Below, piece by piece: positions 8,502 to 17,293 of a stretch of 34,170 nt of DNA. Every line of letters starts with the position of its first letter. Position 1 is the stretch's first letter. The DNA is from Bacillota bacterium. GTDB lineage: Bacteria; Bacillota; Clostridia; Peptostreptococcales; Anaerovoracaceae. Both the position numbers and the translations under genes were made by a program. The DNA lies in contig JAUNCY010000011.1 of the NCBI GenBank assembly GCA_030526325.1, positions 1 through 34,170 of the forward strand, read 5' to 3'. The notes below the pieces were generated by a model. The model saw nothing but the letters and a program-made list of their open reading frames with translations. It had not been told where the DNA came from and did not search any database.

Positions 8502-10046
8502 ATTAATTCGACAATTATTTATGTCATTGTCGGCGTGATTTGTATTTTAATCGGCACGCTTGTCGGATATATTGTCAGAAAAACAGTTGGTGAAAAGGCA
8601 ATCGGAAGTGCGGAACAGACCGCAAAGAACCTTATTCTCGATGCTGAGAAGAAAGCTGAAACAATTAAGAAAGAGATATCTATCGAAGCAAAAGAAGAAG
8701 CTCATAAACTGAGAACTGATATTGACAAGGAGATAAAAGACAGAAGAGCCGAAATGACGAGGCTTGAAAGACGAGTAATTCAGAAAGAGGAAACACTGGA
8801 TAAAAAACTCGAAAACCTTGAAAAGAAAGAAGAACAGATAACACAGAAAGAAAATAAAATTTCTGCGAAAGAAGAAGAATTAAACAAATTCATAGAAAAG
8901 CAGATTGAGGAGCTGGAGAAGATTTCGGGAATGTCCTCGGATGACGCTAAGGCTTTGCTTCTCTCCAATGTTGAAAAAGAGATCAGATACGAAGCATCCG
9001 TAATGATTAAAGATATTGAACAGAAGGCTAAAGAAGAAGGCGAAAAAAGAGCCAAAGAAATTATAACAACCTCAATACAGAGATGTGCTGCAGACCATGT
9101 GGCGGAGACAACGGTTTCCGTGGTTCCTCTTCCCAACGATGAAATGAAGGGAAGAATCATAGGCAGAGAAGGCAGAAACATCCGTGCTATAGAAACCATG
9201 ACCGGAATAGATCTTATCATAGACGATACTCCGGAAGCGGTTATTCTTTCGGGATTCGACCCTGTAAGAAGAGAAATCGCCAGGGTTGCACTGGAAAAGC
9301 TCATTCATGACGGACGTATACATCCGGCAAGAATTGAGGAAATGGTTGAAAAAGCAGAAAAAGAAGTTAATCAGATAATCAAGGAAGAAGGGGAACAGGC
9401 TACGTTTGAAGTTGGTATCCACAATCTTCATCCTGAGCTTATCAAACTTCTGGGAAGACTCAAATACAGAACCAGCTACGGTCAGAATGTTCTTAAGCAT
9501 TCTGTGGAGGTTGCCCATCTTGCAGGCCTTATGGCTGCGGAACTGGGACTTGATGTTAAGACCGCAAAAAGAGCAGGTCTGCTTCATGACATAGGTAAAG
9601 CCGTTGACCATGAGGTGGAAGGCACCCATGTGGAAATAGGTATAGAACTTCTGAGAAAGTACAAAGAACATGAAGCCGTAATAGACGGCATGGCTTCTCA
9701 CCACGGTGATTATGAGCCTAAGAGCCTGGAGGCAGTTCTCGTAACTGCGGCAGATGCTCTGTCAGCAGCCCGACCGGGCGCAAGAAGAGAGACTCTCGAG
9801 ACTTACATAAAGAGACTCCAGAAGCTCGAAGAAATTGCGAATACCACAGAGGGCGTTGAAAAATCCTATGCTATTCAGGCGGGAAGAGAAATCAGAATCA
9901 TCGCAAAGCCGGATGATGTTTCGGACGAAGAACTCGTATTCCTCGCAAGAGAAATCAGCAAAAAGGTTGAGAGCGAGCTCGAATATCCGGGTCAGATTAA
10001 GATTAATGTCATCAGAGAAACAAGAGCCATTGAATACGCAAAATAG
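8502..10046 (+). CDS. rny: Ribonuclease Y, probable ATT start
   Basis: RNase Y is the membrane-bound endoribonuclease that starts mRNA decay in Firmicutes. The parts are an N-terminal membrane helix, a long Lys/Glu coiled coil (about residues 30-190), a KH domain ([15 protein letters not shown]) and an HD domain with HDIGKA and SHHGD metal ligands, ending [10 protein letters not shown] as in Bacillus. No ATG, GTG or TTG fits the ribosome site AAGGAGGTG (8486-8494). An in-frame ATT at 8502, 7 nt after it, gives (M)[20 protein letters not shown], a full membrane helix and 514 residues, close to the usual 520. The first standard start is GTG 8535, which has no ribosome site and would cut the helix in half. 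A sigma-A promoter lies at 8384. Confidence 0.93.
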   Translation: MNSTIIYVIVGVICILIGTLVGYIVRKTVGEKAIGSAEQTAKNLILDAEKKAETIKKEISIEAKEEAHKLRTDIDKEIKDRRAEMTRLERRVIQKEETLDKKLENLEKKEEQITQKENKISAKEEELNKFIEKQIEELEKISGMSSDDAKALLLSNVEKEIRYEASVMIKDIEQKAKEEGEKRAKEIITTSIQRCAADHVAETTVSVVPLPNDEMKGRIIGREGRNIRAIETMTGIDLIIDDTPEAVILSGFDPVRREIARVALEKLIHDGRIHPARIEEMVEKAEKEVNQIIKEEGEQATFEVGIHNLHPELIKLLGRLKYRTSYGQNVLKHSVEVAHLAGLMAAELGLDVKTAKRAGLLHDIGKAVDHEVEGTHVEIGIELLRKYKEHEAVIDGMASHHGDYEPKSLEAVLVTAADALSAARPGARRETLETYIKRLQKLEEIANTTEGVEKSYAIQAGREIRIIAKPDDVSDEELVFLAREISKKVESELEYPGQIKINVIRETRAIEYAK

Positions 10047-10060
10047 TTTTAATAAGACTG

Positions 10061-10091
10061 ACAGGGGCGTGCCGGAACTGGTGCGCCCTGT
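10061..10091 (+). terminator. Hairpin after rny, possible weak terminator
   Basis: ACAGGG...CCCTGT (10061-10066 and 10086-10091) closes a longer stem containing two G-U pairs and a bulged G, with loop GGAACT. The downstream sequence is not T-rich, so it may be a 3' stabilising hairpin or an attenuator before the cysteine desulfurase gene. Confidence 0.45.
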
Positions 10092-10116
10092 TGTATGATT
10101 TGGAATGGGAGAAAAA

Positions 10117-11271
10117 ATGTTTGTATATCTGGACAACAGCGCCACAACAAAGCCTTACGATGAAGTCGTAAAGGAAATGAGTGAGGTTATGAGTTCCTGC
10201 TTCGGCAATCCGTCATCCCTGCACAGAATGGGATTTCAGGCGGAAAAAACAGTAAAAGCATCAAGACTCAAAATAGCGGAAGCACTCGGAGCCGACCCGG
10301 GAGAAGTGTATTTCACCGGGAGCGGAACCGAAGGGGATAACATTGCCGTACTCGGAGGAGCAAGGGCGCTTAAAAGAAAAGGAAAGAAAATAATAACTTC
10401 AGCAGTAGAGCATCCTGCGGTTCTGGAAACCTTCAAAGCCCTTGAGGGAGAGGGTTTCAAAGCCGTATATCTGGAAACCGACGGTTACGGATATGTAAAT
10501 ATGGATCAGCTTAAATCAGAGCTGGACGATGATACTGTGCTGGTATCCTTAATGCATGTAAATAACGAACTGGGTACAATACAGCCGGTAGAGGATGCGG
10601 GAAGACTTGTAAAAGCTTTGGACAAAACCCTCTTTCATGTAGACGGAGTTCAGTCATTTGGAAAACTAAGGATGAAATCCGCAGTTTCGGCTGCGGACCT
10701 TCTGAGCGTTTCGGCTCACAAGATTCACGGTCCCAAGGGAATGGGCGCTCTGTATATAAAGAAAGGTGTTAATATAAAATCTCCGGTAACCGGCGGAGGA
10801 CAGGAAAAGAATATCCGCTCCGGAACGGAAAATGTACCGGGAATATCCGGCTTCGGAAAGGCGGCGGAACTGGCATACAAGGATTTTGACAGAACTATTG
10901 AAAACATGCGGAATGTCAGAAAATATCTTCTGGAGGGAATAAAATCCGAGATAAAGGATATAAGAATCAACAGCTATGAAGATGAAAGATGCGCGGCAAG
11001 CGTACTGAATGTCAGCTTCCTCGGCGTCAGAGGAGAAGTGCTGCTTCATATGCTGGAGCAGAAAGATATTTTTGTGTCCACCGGTTCGGCATGCTCGTCA
11101 AACAAGAAAGGACAGAGCCATGTGCTGAAAGCCGCAGGACTTACGGACGAAGAAATCGAAGGAGCAGTAAGATTCAGCTTTTCCAGGTTTAATACGGTGG
11201 AAGAAATGGATTATGTAATAGCGAATTTAAAGAAGTCCGTAGATGATATCAGAAAAGTGATAAGACGATAA
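10117..11271 (+). CDS. nifZ: Cysteine desulfurase, NifZ type, partner of ThiI
   Basis: A 384-residue class V PLP enzyme that takes sulfur from cysteine and holds it as a persulfide. It begins YLDNSATTKPYDEV, has the PLP lysine in SVSAHKIHGPKG and the persulfide cysteine in STGSACSSNKKG. The start is placed at the ATG at 10117 because GGGAG lies 5 nt upstream; an in-frame ATG at 10105 overlaps that site. The next gene is thiI, 70 nt on. In Bacillus the NifZ desulfurase next to thiI supplies sulfur for 4-thiouridine at position 8 of tRNA, so the same specific role is inferred rather than general Fe-S cluster assembly. No iscU or sufU homologue is adjacent. Confidence 0.9.
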   Translation: MFVYLDNSATTKPYDEVVKEMSEVMSSCFGNPSSLHRMGFQAEKTVKASRLKIAEALGADPGEVYFTGSGTEGDNIAVLGGARALKRKGKKIITSAVEHPAVLETFKALEGEGFKAVYLETDGYGYVNMDQLKSELDDDTVLVSLMHVNNELGTIQPVEDAGRLVKALDKTLFHVDGVQSFGKLRMKSAVSAADLLSVSAHKIHGPKGMGALYIKKGVNIKSPVTGGGQEKNIRSGTENVPGISGFGKAAELAYKDFDRTIENMRNVRKYLLEGIKSEIKDIRINSYEDERCAASVLNVSFLGVRGEVLLHMLEQKDIFVSTGSACSSNKKGQSHVLKAAGLTDEEIEGAVRFSFSRFNTVEEMDYVIANLKKSVDDIRKVIRR

Positions 11272-11341
11272 GGTGCCGACAGATATGATATCGACAGCAA
11301 ATTGTCTGTCATAAAAAAACAGTATGTAAAAGGAGAATTCC

Positions 11342-12532
11342 ATGGATAAGGTCTTAATGATAAAATACGGAGAAATTGCTCTGAAAGGAATGAATAAGCC
11401 GTATTTTGAAAGAGTGCTTATGGAGAGAATAAGAAAGGCAGTAAAAGAATATTCCGAAGCATCTGTGTGGAGGTATGAAGGGGTTGTTTTTGCAAGAACC
11501 TCGGATGTGGAAAAGCTGCCTGAAATGGCAAAGGAGATTTCAAAGGTATTCGGTGTTTCAACCGTGAGCATAGCGGCGGAGGTGGAATCGGATCCTGAGA
11601 CAATTTTTTCCGATGCGGCAGAATATATGAAGGAAATCCGCAAAGATCAGAATATAAGAACCTTTAAGGTCGAGGCTAAAAGAAGCAATAAGCAGTTCCC
11701 GATAATTTCGCCGGAGATTGCCAGAAAAGCCGGAGGGAGCATATTGAAGGCCTGCAATGACAATCCGGAATATTCCCTTAAAGTAGATGTTCACAATCCG
11801 GACTGCATGCTGTTTGTAGATGTAAGAAGAGACAAAACATATATTTATCACGATAAAATGGCCGGCTTCGGAGGCCTTCCTTTAGGTACAAACGGGAAAG
11901 GACTAGTTCTTCTGTCAGGAGGTATAGACAGTCCGGTTGCGTCATGGATGATGGCCAAGCGCGGAATGAATATTGAAGCGATACATTTTCATTCCTATCC
12001 GTTTACCAGTGACAGAGCAAAGGAGAAAGTGCTGGATTTGGCAAGAATTCTTTCGGGATACTGCGGAAGAATAAAGGTTCACTGCATAAATCTTCTTGAG
12101 ATACAGCAGGCAATAAATGAAAACTGCCCTGAAGAGCAGATGACAATCCTGTCCAGAAGATTTATGATGAAGATAGCCGAAAGACTCGCGAGGGAAGTAA
12201 AGGCCGACGTGCTTATTACGGGAGAAAACATCGGTCAGGTTGCAAGCCAGACTGTTCAGGGTCTGGTAGTTACTGACAATGCTGTAGAAATTCCTGTCAT
12301 GAGACCACTGATTGCCATGGATAAGGTTGATATTATGGAAATCGCTCAGAAGATAGGAACCTTTGAGACTTCAATCCAGCCCTTCGAGGACTGCTGCACG
12401 GTATTTCTGCCAAAGCATCCTTCAACAAAGCCAAAGCTGGAAAGTATTCTCGAATCAGAGAAGCATCTGGACGAGGAAACTCTTATTGCCAATGCAATGG
12501 CAGGCATTGAGCATTATACAATTAATCCATAA
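11342..12532 (+). CDS. thiI: tRNA 4-thiouridine synthase ThiI
   Basis: A 396-residue enzyme that adenylates U8 of tRNA and inserts sulfur. It has an N-terminal ferredoxin-like and THUMP region, then a PP-loop ATP pyrophosphatase domain with SGGIDSPVASWMMAKRG. The conserved catalytic cysteine region is EDCCTVFLPKHPSTKP. The C-terminal rhodanese domain of the E. coli enzyme is absent, as in Bacillus, where the neighbouring NifZ delivers sulfur directly. AAAGGAGAATTCC precedes the ATG. The gene is followed by a terminator-like hairpin at 12611. Confidence 0.95.
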   Translation: MDKVLMIKYGEIALKGMNKPYFERVLMERIRKAVKEYSEASVWRYEGVVFARTSDVEKLPEMAKEISKVFGVSTVSIAAEVESDPETIFSDAAEYMKEIRKDQNIRTFKVEAKRSNKQFPIISPEIARKAGGSILKACNDNPEYSLKVDVHNPDCMLFVDVRRDKTYIYHDKMAGFGGLPLGTNGKGLVLLSGGIDSPVASWMMAKRGMNIEAIHFHSYPFTSDRAKEKVLDLARILSGYCGRIKVHCINLLEIQQAINENCPEEQMTILSRRFMMKIAERLAREVKADVLITGENIGQVASQTVQGLVVTDNAVEIPVMRPLIAMDKVDIMEIAQKIGTFETSIQPFEDCCTVFLPKHPSTKPKLESILESEKHLDEETLIANAMAGIEHYTINP

Positions 12533-12610
12533 ATAACCCATAAACGCCAAAAATAGAATTTTATCGTCAAACTCTCCTAAAGACAGGAGAAATGCTGAAA
12601 GCGTATAATT

Positions 12611-12643
12611 AATGCAGAGGAAAGTATTCCCCTGCATTTTTAT
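12611..12643 (+). terminator. Terminator after thiI
   Basis: AATGCAGAGG (12611-12620) pairs with CCCCTGCATT (12629-12638) with one mismatch around an 8-nt loop, followed by a T-rich run. It separates thiI from the spoIIA operon. Confidence 0.7.
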
Positions 12644-12711
12644 TTGCCGTGAAAAGGGGATTTGAGATTAAAAACAGATGAGCAGGTGCATAAAAAAGGA
12701 GGAGTGTTCCT

Positions 12712-13062
12712 ATGGGAACCGCATTTGATTTTGCGGGAAATGTGCTGATGGTAAAGGTTGAGGGAGAACTTGACCACCATGCAGCGGACGGGCTCAGAGA
12801 AAGTGTGGACAGAACATTTGATGAGAGAGGCATGCGTCATATAATATTTGATTTTTCCGGTGTTACGATGATGGACAGCTCCGGAATAGGTTTTGTGATG
12901 GGGAGATATAAAAAGACAAACGAGATAGGGGGAAGGACTCTGCTGGCCGGATCGAATCCCTATGTGATAAAGGTACTGGGAATGGCAGGTGTATTTTCAA
13001 TCGTAGAGAGATGCAGCGATGTTCAGGAAGCATTGAAAACATTAGGGACGGAGGCGAAGTAA
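12712..13062 (+). CDS. spoIIAA: Anti-sigma F factor antagonist SpoIIAA
   Basis: A 116-residue STAS-domain protein. When not phosphorylated it binds the anti-sigma factor SpoIIAB and frees sigma F in the forespore. GELDHH and the phospho-site MDSSGIG (Ser56 by alignment to Ser58 of Bacillus SpoIIAA) are present, followed by the conserved RYKK. The ribosome site AAAGGAGG precedes the ATG. It is the first gene of the compact spoIIAA-spoIIAB-sigF operon. Confidence 0.95.
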   Translation: MGTAFDFAGNVLMVKVEGELDHHAADGLRESVDRTFDERGMRHIIFDFSGVTMMDSSGIGFVMGRYKKTNEIGGRTLLAGSNPYVIKVLGMAGVFSIVERCSDVQEALKTLGTEAK

Positions 13063-13067
13063 TACAT

Positions 13068-13493
13068 ATGGAAGCAGAAAATAAAATGGTTATTGAATTT
13101 GACGGGATTTCCGAAAACGAGGCCTTTGCCAGAGCTGCGGTGGCCGCTTTCGTTGCGCCCATGGATCCTACTCTGGAGGAGCTTACCGAGATAAAAACGG
13201 CTCTGTCCGAAGCGGTATCAAATTCCGTTATTCACGGATATGACGGCAGCACCGGAACAGTTCGGGTAGGATGCTCCTGCATCGGAAGAATGGTTGAACT
13301 GTATGTGGAGGATTTCGGAAAAGGAATAGAGAATATAGACAAGGCAAAGGAGCCTCTTTATACATCTAAACCTGAGCAGGAGAGGTCAGGAATGGGATTC
13401 ACCGTTATGGAAATATTTATGGACAGGCTTACCGTGGAATCAAGTAAAGATATAGGAACTAAGGTTACTATGATGAAGCGGCTGGGCAGGTGA
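13068..13493 (+). CDS. spoIIAB: Anti-sigma F factor and serine kinase SpoIIAB
   Basis: A 141-residue GHKL-fold protein that holds sigma F inactive and phosphorylates SpoIIAA. The ATP-binding boxes can be read: N-box EAVSNSVIHGY, G1 DFGKGI and G2 ERSGMGFTVM. The ATG at 13068 lies 5 nt after the spoIIAA stop; GGAGG is inside the end of spoIIAA, 13 nt upstream, so coupling to spoIIAA translation is likely. The frame is open upstream (from an ATG at 13011), but that would overlap spoIIAA and does not match the family. Confidence 0.95.
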   Translation: MEAENKMVIEFDGISENEAFARAAVAAFVAPMDPTLEELTEIKTALSEAVSNSVIHGYDGSTGTVRVGCSCIGRMVELYVEDFGKGIENIDKAKEPLYTSKPEQERSGMGFTVMEIFMDRLTVESSKDIGTKVTMMKRLGR

Positions 13494-13497
13494 TTCT

Positions 13498-14238
13498 ATG
13501 CACGAAAAGGAAGAGCAGTACAGACTGCTGACAGAAGCCGCAAAGGGCAGCGAAGCAGCCAGAGAGGAACTGGTAAGAAATAATCTGGGGCTGGTAAAAA
13601 GTATAGCCTGCAGGTTTTCGTGCTCCGGGTACGAGTGGGAGGATCTGGTGCAGGTTGGCTGCATAGGGCTGGTAAAAGCCATAGAGAGGTTTGACACCGC
13701 CTTCGATGTAATGTTTTCAACCTATGCGATGCCTCTTATTCTGGGAGAAATAAAGAGATATATCAGGGACGACGGAAGAATAAAGTTTTCCAGAGAATTG
13801 AAATCCGGAATTGTCAGACTGAAGAATTCCAGAGAAAGACTTTCAAAGGAGCTGGGACGGTCTCCGAAACTGAGCGAGATTGCGGAGGCAATGGACACCG
13901 ACAGGGACAGCATATTAAATCTTATGGAGGCGGAAAGAACAATGTATAACATAGGAAGCCTTGACGACCCGGAAGGGGGAGACCGCGCCGAGAGAGACAG
14001 CAGAATCATCTGCGGAGAGGAGGAGCAGATAGACAGAATCATGCTGAAAAGCATGATTGAGACACTTCCGCCAAGGGAAAGACAGATTATTATCCTGCGT
14101 TACTACAAAGACATGACACAGAGCGAAATTGCGCGGATAATGGGAATTTCCCAGGTGCATGTCTCAAGACTTGAAAAGAAGATTCTTGCGAAAATGGGAG
14201 CCGCCCTGAGCAGAGACGAAGAAAATACAGAAAAATAA
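13498..14238 (+). CDS. sigF: RNA polymerase sigma-F factor, forespore
   Basis: A 246-residue sigma-70 family protein, the first compartment-specific sigma factor of the forespore. Region 2 (NNLGLVKSIACRF, EDLVQVGCIGLVKAIERFD, FSTYAMPLILGEIKRYIRDD), region 3 (LKNSRERLSKELGRSPKLSEIAEAM) and region 4 (LPPRERQIIILRYYKDMTQSEIARIMGISQVHVSRLEKK) are all in order. The operon position directly behind spoIIAB fixes the identity as sigF rather than sigG. It starts 4 nt after the spoIIAB stop. No hairpin terminator is visible behind it. Confidence 0.95.
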   Translation: MHEKEEQYRLLTEAAKGSEAAREELVRNNLGLVKSIACRFSCSGYEWEDLVQVGCIGLVKAIERFDTAFDVMFSTYAMPLILGEIKRYIRDDGRIKFSRELKSGIVRLKNSRERLSKELGRSPKLSEIAEAMDTDRDSILNLMEAERTMYNIGSLDDPEGGDRAERDSRIICGEEEQIDRIMLKSMIETLPPRERQIIILRYYKDMTQSEIARIMGISQVHVSRLEKKILAKMGAALSRDEENTEK

Positions 14239-14265
14239 TTTAAGATTTTATAATTGTTATAAACA

Positions 14266-14294
14266 TAGACCCGGCGTGAAGAATCAGATATAAT
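14266..14294 (+). promoter_or_regulatory. Sigma-A-like promoter of the lipoprotein gene
   Basis: TAGACC (4 of 6 to TTGACA, 14266-14271) is spaced 17 nt from a perfect TATAAT (14289-14294). It lies in the 122-bp gap behind sigF. Confidence 0.55.
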
Positions 14295-14360
14295 AATGCA
14301 GACAGCAGTCGTATTTTATGCGGCAAAGGCTGAAGTTTAAAAGGAAATTAGGAGGACAAA

Positions 14361-15182
14361 ATGAAATCAGGTTTATTAAAGAAAATCACTGCGGTACTGC
14401 TGTGCACTTCTATGGTATTTTCTGCGGCGGCATGCGGCAGCGGCGGCGGTGAAACAGCGGGAGATGAACCCGAAGTCAGCAAACAGGCTGCGGATATATA
14501 TATGGCGGCGGGCGAAAAAATGAGCGGCCTTGAATCCTTCACCATGGACATAAATGTGGCGTCCAGGCTTACATCGGGCGAAGATACCGTTGAAGTTCCT
14601 GTCAGCGGTGCCATGCAGTATGTTCTCAACGGCGGAAGCCTGAAGGAAATAGAATACTTCATGGATATGACCACAGAAACAATGGGCGTGACCGCGGATA
14701 TGGATATGTATTACAGAGACGGCGTAATGTACATACATGTAGAATCCGGGGAAGAAAGCTTCGGCATGAAGATGACCGTTCCCGAAGACCAGCTTGGAAG
14801 TGTAAAGCAGTACAACTCCTTCGCGGAAATCAGCGCAGATATGATAAAATCCGCTTCGGTTGAAGGAGACACAGAGAAGAAGGTTACTATGGTTGTCCAG
14901 GGAGACAGAATCAGCGATTTTGCCGCAGTGGTTTCCGGAGAAACCGAAACTGGGAATACACCTTCAGTCGGAGATATGACCTTTGAATTCACTGTTAACG
15001 AGGAAGGATACCTTAAGGATATGCATATGTTATTCGACATGACTTACGTCGAGGGAAGCGGTGAAACTGTATATTCGTATGATATGACAATGGTATACAC
15101 CGGATACAACAATGTGGATGCCATAGAATATCCTGATTTCTCCGACTACGTAGATATCACCGAAGAGGAGCTTGCCTTATAA
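14361..15182 (+). CDS. DUF6612-like lipoprotein
   Basis: A 273-residue lipoprotein with signal peptide and lipobox FSAAAC (Cys25), followed by a short Gly/Glu linker. The body has the pattern of LolA/LppX-like clostridial lipoproteins (DUF6612): repeated beta strands, M-rich, with MYYRDGVMYIHV, MKMTVPED, a central FTVNEEGYLKDM and MVYTGYNNVDAIEYPDF near the end. The family is thought to have an LppX/LolA-like fold; its ligand is unknown. AGGAGG precedes the ATG. It has its own promoter at 14266 and terminator at 15220, so it is a single-gene unit between two sporulation operons. Confidence 0.75.
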   Translation: MKSGLLKKITAVLLCTSMVFSAAACGSGGGETAGDEPEVSKQAADIYMAAGEKMSGLESFTMDINVASRLTSGEDTVEVPVSGAMQYVLNGGSLKEIEYFMDMTTETMGVTADMDMYYRDGVMYIHVESGEESFGMKMTVPEDQLGSVKQYNSFAEISADMIKSASVEGDTEKKVTMVVQGDRISDFAAVVSGETETGNTPSVGDMTFEFTVNEEGYLKDMHMLFDMTYVEGSGETVYSYDMTMVYTGYNNVDAIEYPDFSDYVDITEEELAL

Positions 15183-15219
15183 TCACGTAATCATGAAATT
15201 CCGGTAAAGCCGTAACACA

Positions 15220-15272
15220 GGTCTGCAAAAGCACAGTAATTTATTGCTTTTGCAGGCCGTTTTATGTTTTTT
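15220..15272 (+). terminator. Strong terminator after the DUF6612-like gene
   Basis: A 14-bp stem (GGTCTGCAAAAGCA, 15220-15233, with 15245-15258; one G-U pair) is followed by a T-rich stretch reaching 15272. Confidence 0.85.
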
Positions 15273-15292
15273 GGACAGCATTTTTATACTGT

Positions 15293-15321
15293 GTATGAAA
15301 AAAATAGAAGAGGACAGAATA
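15293..15321 (+). promoter_or_regulatory. Sigma-G/sigma-F-like promoter of the spoVA operon
   Basis: GTATG (15293-15297, fits the GnATR -35 box of forespore sigma factors) is separated by 17 nt from CAGAATA (15315-15321, one change from CAtnnTA). In Bacillus spoVA is a sigma-G operon, so both sequence and context agree. Confidence 0.6.
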
Positions 15322-15373
15322 ACGGTATATAAAAACTACAGGCCGACAGAAACTGCCGGCTCCGGAGGATGAA

Positions 15374-15859
15374 ATGAAGAAGAGCAGAAACGAAAAAGAA
15401 AAAAAGAAAAAATATGAAAAATATGTTTCGGAATTCACTCCCTCCACAGGCTTTGTATCAAACGGGATTAAAGCGTTTATCGTGGGGGGGCTGCTGTGCA
15501 GTGCAGCTTATCTGGTTCAGAGCTGGATACAGAACAGCTTAGGCATTGAACAGAAGGACGCCGGAAGGATTGTAACTGTGGGGCTTATTTTGGCAGCTCA
15601 GATACTTACGGGACTGGGATTGTTCTCGCCGGCAGCAAAATTTGCCGGTGCGGGTCTGATAGTTCCCATAACCGGATTCGCAAATTCAATGGTGGCTTCG
15701 GCAATAGAATTTAAGAGCGAGGGACCTGTTCTGGGAGTGGGTTCCAGGCTGTTTCAGCTGGCAGGTCCTGTTCTGGTATGCGGAATATCTGTTTCTATTG
15801 TTATAGGAATAATATATTACCTGATGGGTATACTTGGCGTGTCCCTGCCCCGGGTTTAG
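15374..15859 (+). CDS. spoVAC: Stage V sporulation protein AC
   Basis: A 161-residue membrane protein with a very basic Lys/Glu N terminus (to residue 20) and about four membrane helices, carrying PSTGFVSNGIKAFIVGGLLCS, GLGLFSPAAKFAGAGLIVPITGFANSM and FKSEGPVLGVGSRLFQLAGPV, all typical of SpoVAC. The SpoVA proteins form the channel that moves dipicolinic acid into the forespore and out during germination; SpoVAC is the mechanosensitive part. GGAGGATGAA precedes the ATG. It leads the three-gene operon. Confidence 0.95.
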   Translation: MKKSRNEKEKKKKYEKYVSEFTPSTGFVSNGIKAFIVGGLLCSAAYLVQSWIQNSLGIEQKDAGRIVTVGLILAAQILTGLGLFSPAAKFAGAGLIVPITGFANSMVASAIEFKSEGPVLGVGSRLFQLAGPVLVCGISVSIVIGIIYYLMGILGVSLPRV

Positions 15860-15870
15860 GAGGTGAAGAT

Positions 15871-16920
15871 TTGGCAGAAAACAAAATGGGAAGGCAGACT
15901 CTTGTGTTCAAAAACTGTCCGGAGATTTTCGCGGCATATTCCACCGCCGGAGTCAGCGAGGGAAAAGGTCCGCTCAGGCAGTGGTTTGACACTGTTCTTG
16001 AGGATGACAAAATAGGACAGAAAACCTGGGAAGGCGCGGAAACCAAAATGCTGAAAGATACAGTGGTGGGAGCGATAGGAAAGGGCGGCATCGACAAGCA
16101 TGAGATAGATGTTATTTTCAGCGGAGACCTGATAAACCAGCTGATGTCCTCAAGTTATGCGGTAAGAGAGCTGGGGATTCCTTTTCTGGGATTATACGGA
16201 GCCTGCTCCACAATGAGCGAATCTCTGATAATGGCCGGCGCCTTCGTTAATGCCGGATATTCGAAATATGCGGCGGCGGCAGCCTCCAGCCATTTCTGCA
16301 CTGCAGAGCGGCAGTTCAGAATGCCTCTGGAGCACGGAAACCAGAAACCTCCTTCGGCTCAGGTTACTGTGACCGGTTCGGGCTGCGCTGTGCTGCGGGA
16401 ATCCGTTAAAGGCTGCGGCTGCATACAGGATTTGGGGAGACCGGGGGTATATGTTACCGGGGGGACCATAGGAAAGATTGTGGATATGGGGATAAACGAT
16501 TCGAATATGATGGGAGCGGCGATGGCCCCGGCGGCAATAGATACGCTGGAAACTCATTTTAAAGAAACCGGAAAAGAACCGGGATTTTATGATTTGATTC
16601 TCACCGGAGATCTGGGGAAAATCGGCAGGAGCATAGTAATCGACGGTATGGGGAAAAAGGGTTTCGACATGACCGGAAATTACGAGGACTGCGGCTGCAT
16701 GATTTTCGGACCGGATCAGGACGCCCATGCGGGAGGCAGCGGCTGCGGCTGCTCGGGCTCTGTATTATGCGGTTATGTTTTCCGCAGAATGAAAGCAGGG
16801 GAACTCAAAAATGTCCTGCTGGTTTCCACGGGAGCTCTTCTTTCGACCATAAGTACTCAACAGGGAGAAAGCATTCCCGGAATAGCTCATGCGGTATCGA
16901 TTTCCGCTGAAAAGAGGTGA
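15871..16920 (+). CDS. spoVAD: Stage V sporulation protein AD
   Basis: A 349-residue thiolase-fold protein that binds dipicolinic acid at the inner spore membrane. It reads KMGRQTLVFKNCPEIFAAYSTAGVSEGKGPL near its start, FLGLYGACSTMSESL in the middle, and EDCGCMIF plus a Cys/Gly-rich stretch near the C terminus, all family hallmarks. The start is taken as TTG at 15871, because AGGAGGTG (15858-15865) sits 5 nt upstream; an ATG at 15886 is a possible alternative. The frame is open back to 15778 inside spoVAC, but that extension is not family-like. Confidence 0.95.
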   Translation: MAENKMGRQTLVFKNCPEIFAAYSTAGVSEGKGPLRQWFDTVLEDDKIGQKTWEGAETKMLKDTVVGAIGKGGIDKHEIDVIFSGDLINQLMSSSYAVRELGIPFLGLYGACSTMSESLIMAGAFVNAGYSKYAAAAASSHFCTAERQFRMPLEHGNQKPPSAQVTVTGSGCAVLRESVKGCGCIQDLGRPGVYVTGGTIGKIVDMGINDSNMMGAAMAPAAIDTLETHFKETGKEPGFYDLILTGDLGKIGRSIVIDGMGKKGFDMTGNYEDCGCMIFGPDQDAHAGGSGCGCSGSVLCGYVFRRMKAGELKNVLLVSTGALLSTISTQQGESIPGIAHAVSISAEKR

Positions 16921-16927
16921 TCGTATC

Positions 16928-17293
16928 ATGGAATGGTCTGAAATAATAAAAGTATTCGTTGTGGGTGGCGCAATCTGCCTCATCGGACAGCTGTTAATAG
17001 ATTTTACTAAACTTACTCCTGCCAGAATTCTGGTTATATTTGTGACTGCAGGCGCAGTCCTTACGGCATTTGGACTCTATGAGCCGCTGGTAACCTTCGG
17101 AAAATCCGGAGCCACAGTGCCTCTGCCGGGATTCGGATATAATCTGGCAAAGGGAGCAATTAACGGAGTTCAGACAGAAGGCCTGATGGGCGCCCTTACA
17201 GGAGGAATAAAAGAAACCGCAGCGGGAGTAGCGGCGGCAATATTCTTCGGATATATTATTGCACTGGTTTCAAATCCAAAGCCCAAACGGTGA
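16928..17293 (+). CDS. spoVAE: Stage V sporulation protein AE (AEb type)
   Basis: A 121-residue, four-helix membrane protein with KVFVVGGAICLIGQLLID, FGKSGATVPLPGFGYNLAKGA and GLMGALTGGIKETAAGVAAAIFFGY, the SpoVAE(b) pattern. It completes the minimal clostridial spoVAC-D-E set for dipicolinic acid transport. The ATG at 16928 is 7 nt after the spoVAD stop, with AGAGGTGA overlapping that stop. The 84 bp after it contain several imperfect repeats of GGTGACA and a loose CTGACAA/TTGTCAG inverted repeat, but no clear U-tailed terminator. Confidence 0.93.
   Translation: MEWSEIIKVFVVGGAICLIGQLLIDFTKLTPARILVIFVTAGAVLTAFGLYEPLVTFGKSGATVPLPGFGYNLAKGAINGVQTEGLMGALTGGIKETAAGVAAAIFFGYIIALVSNPKPKR

Noticed and set aside
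8780..9704. Long antisense frames opposite rny
   Set aside because: They are opposite a conserved Lys/Glu-rich coding sequence, have no ribosome sites and Ser/Phe-rich composition typical of shadows.
8535..10046. GTG 8535 as the start of RNase Y
   Set aside because: No ribosome site in front of it and it would truncate the membrane anchor; ATT 8502 fits the ribosome site and the family better.
12616..12660. Sigma-H promoter for the spoIIA operon
   Set aside because: An AGGA-type -35 can be found, but no acceptable GAAT -10 at the right distance.
15778..15870. Extended start of spoVAD at 15778
   Set aside because: It lies inside spoVAC in another frame, has no ribosome site and does not match the family; TTG 15871 follows a perfect site.
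16192..16728. 178-residue antisense frame opposite spoVAD
   Set aside because: Composition is a mirror of the conserved sense gene and there is no ribosome site or family match.
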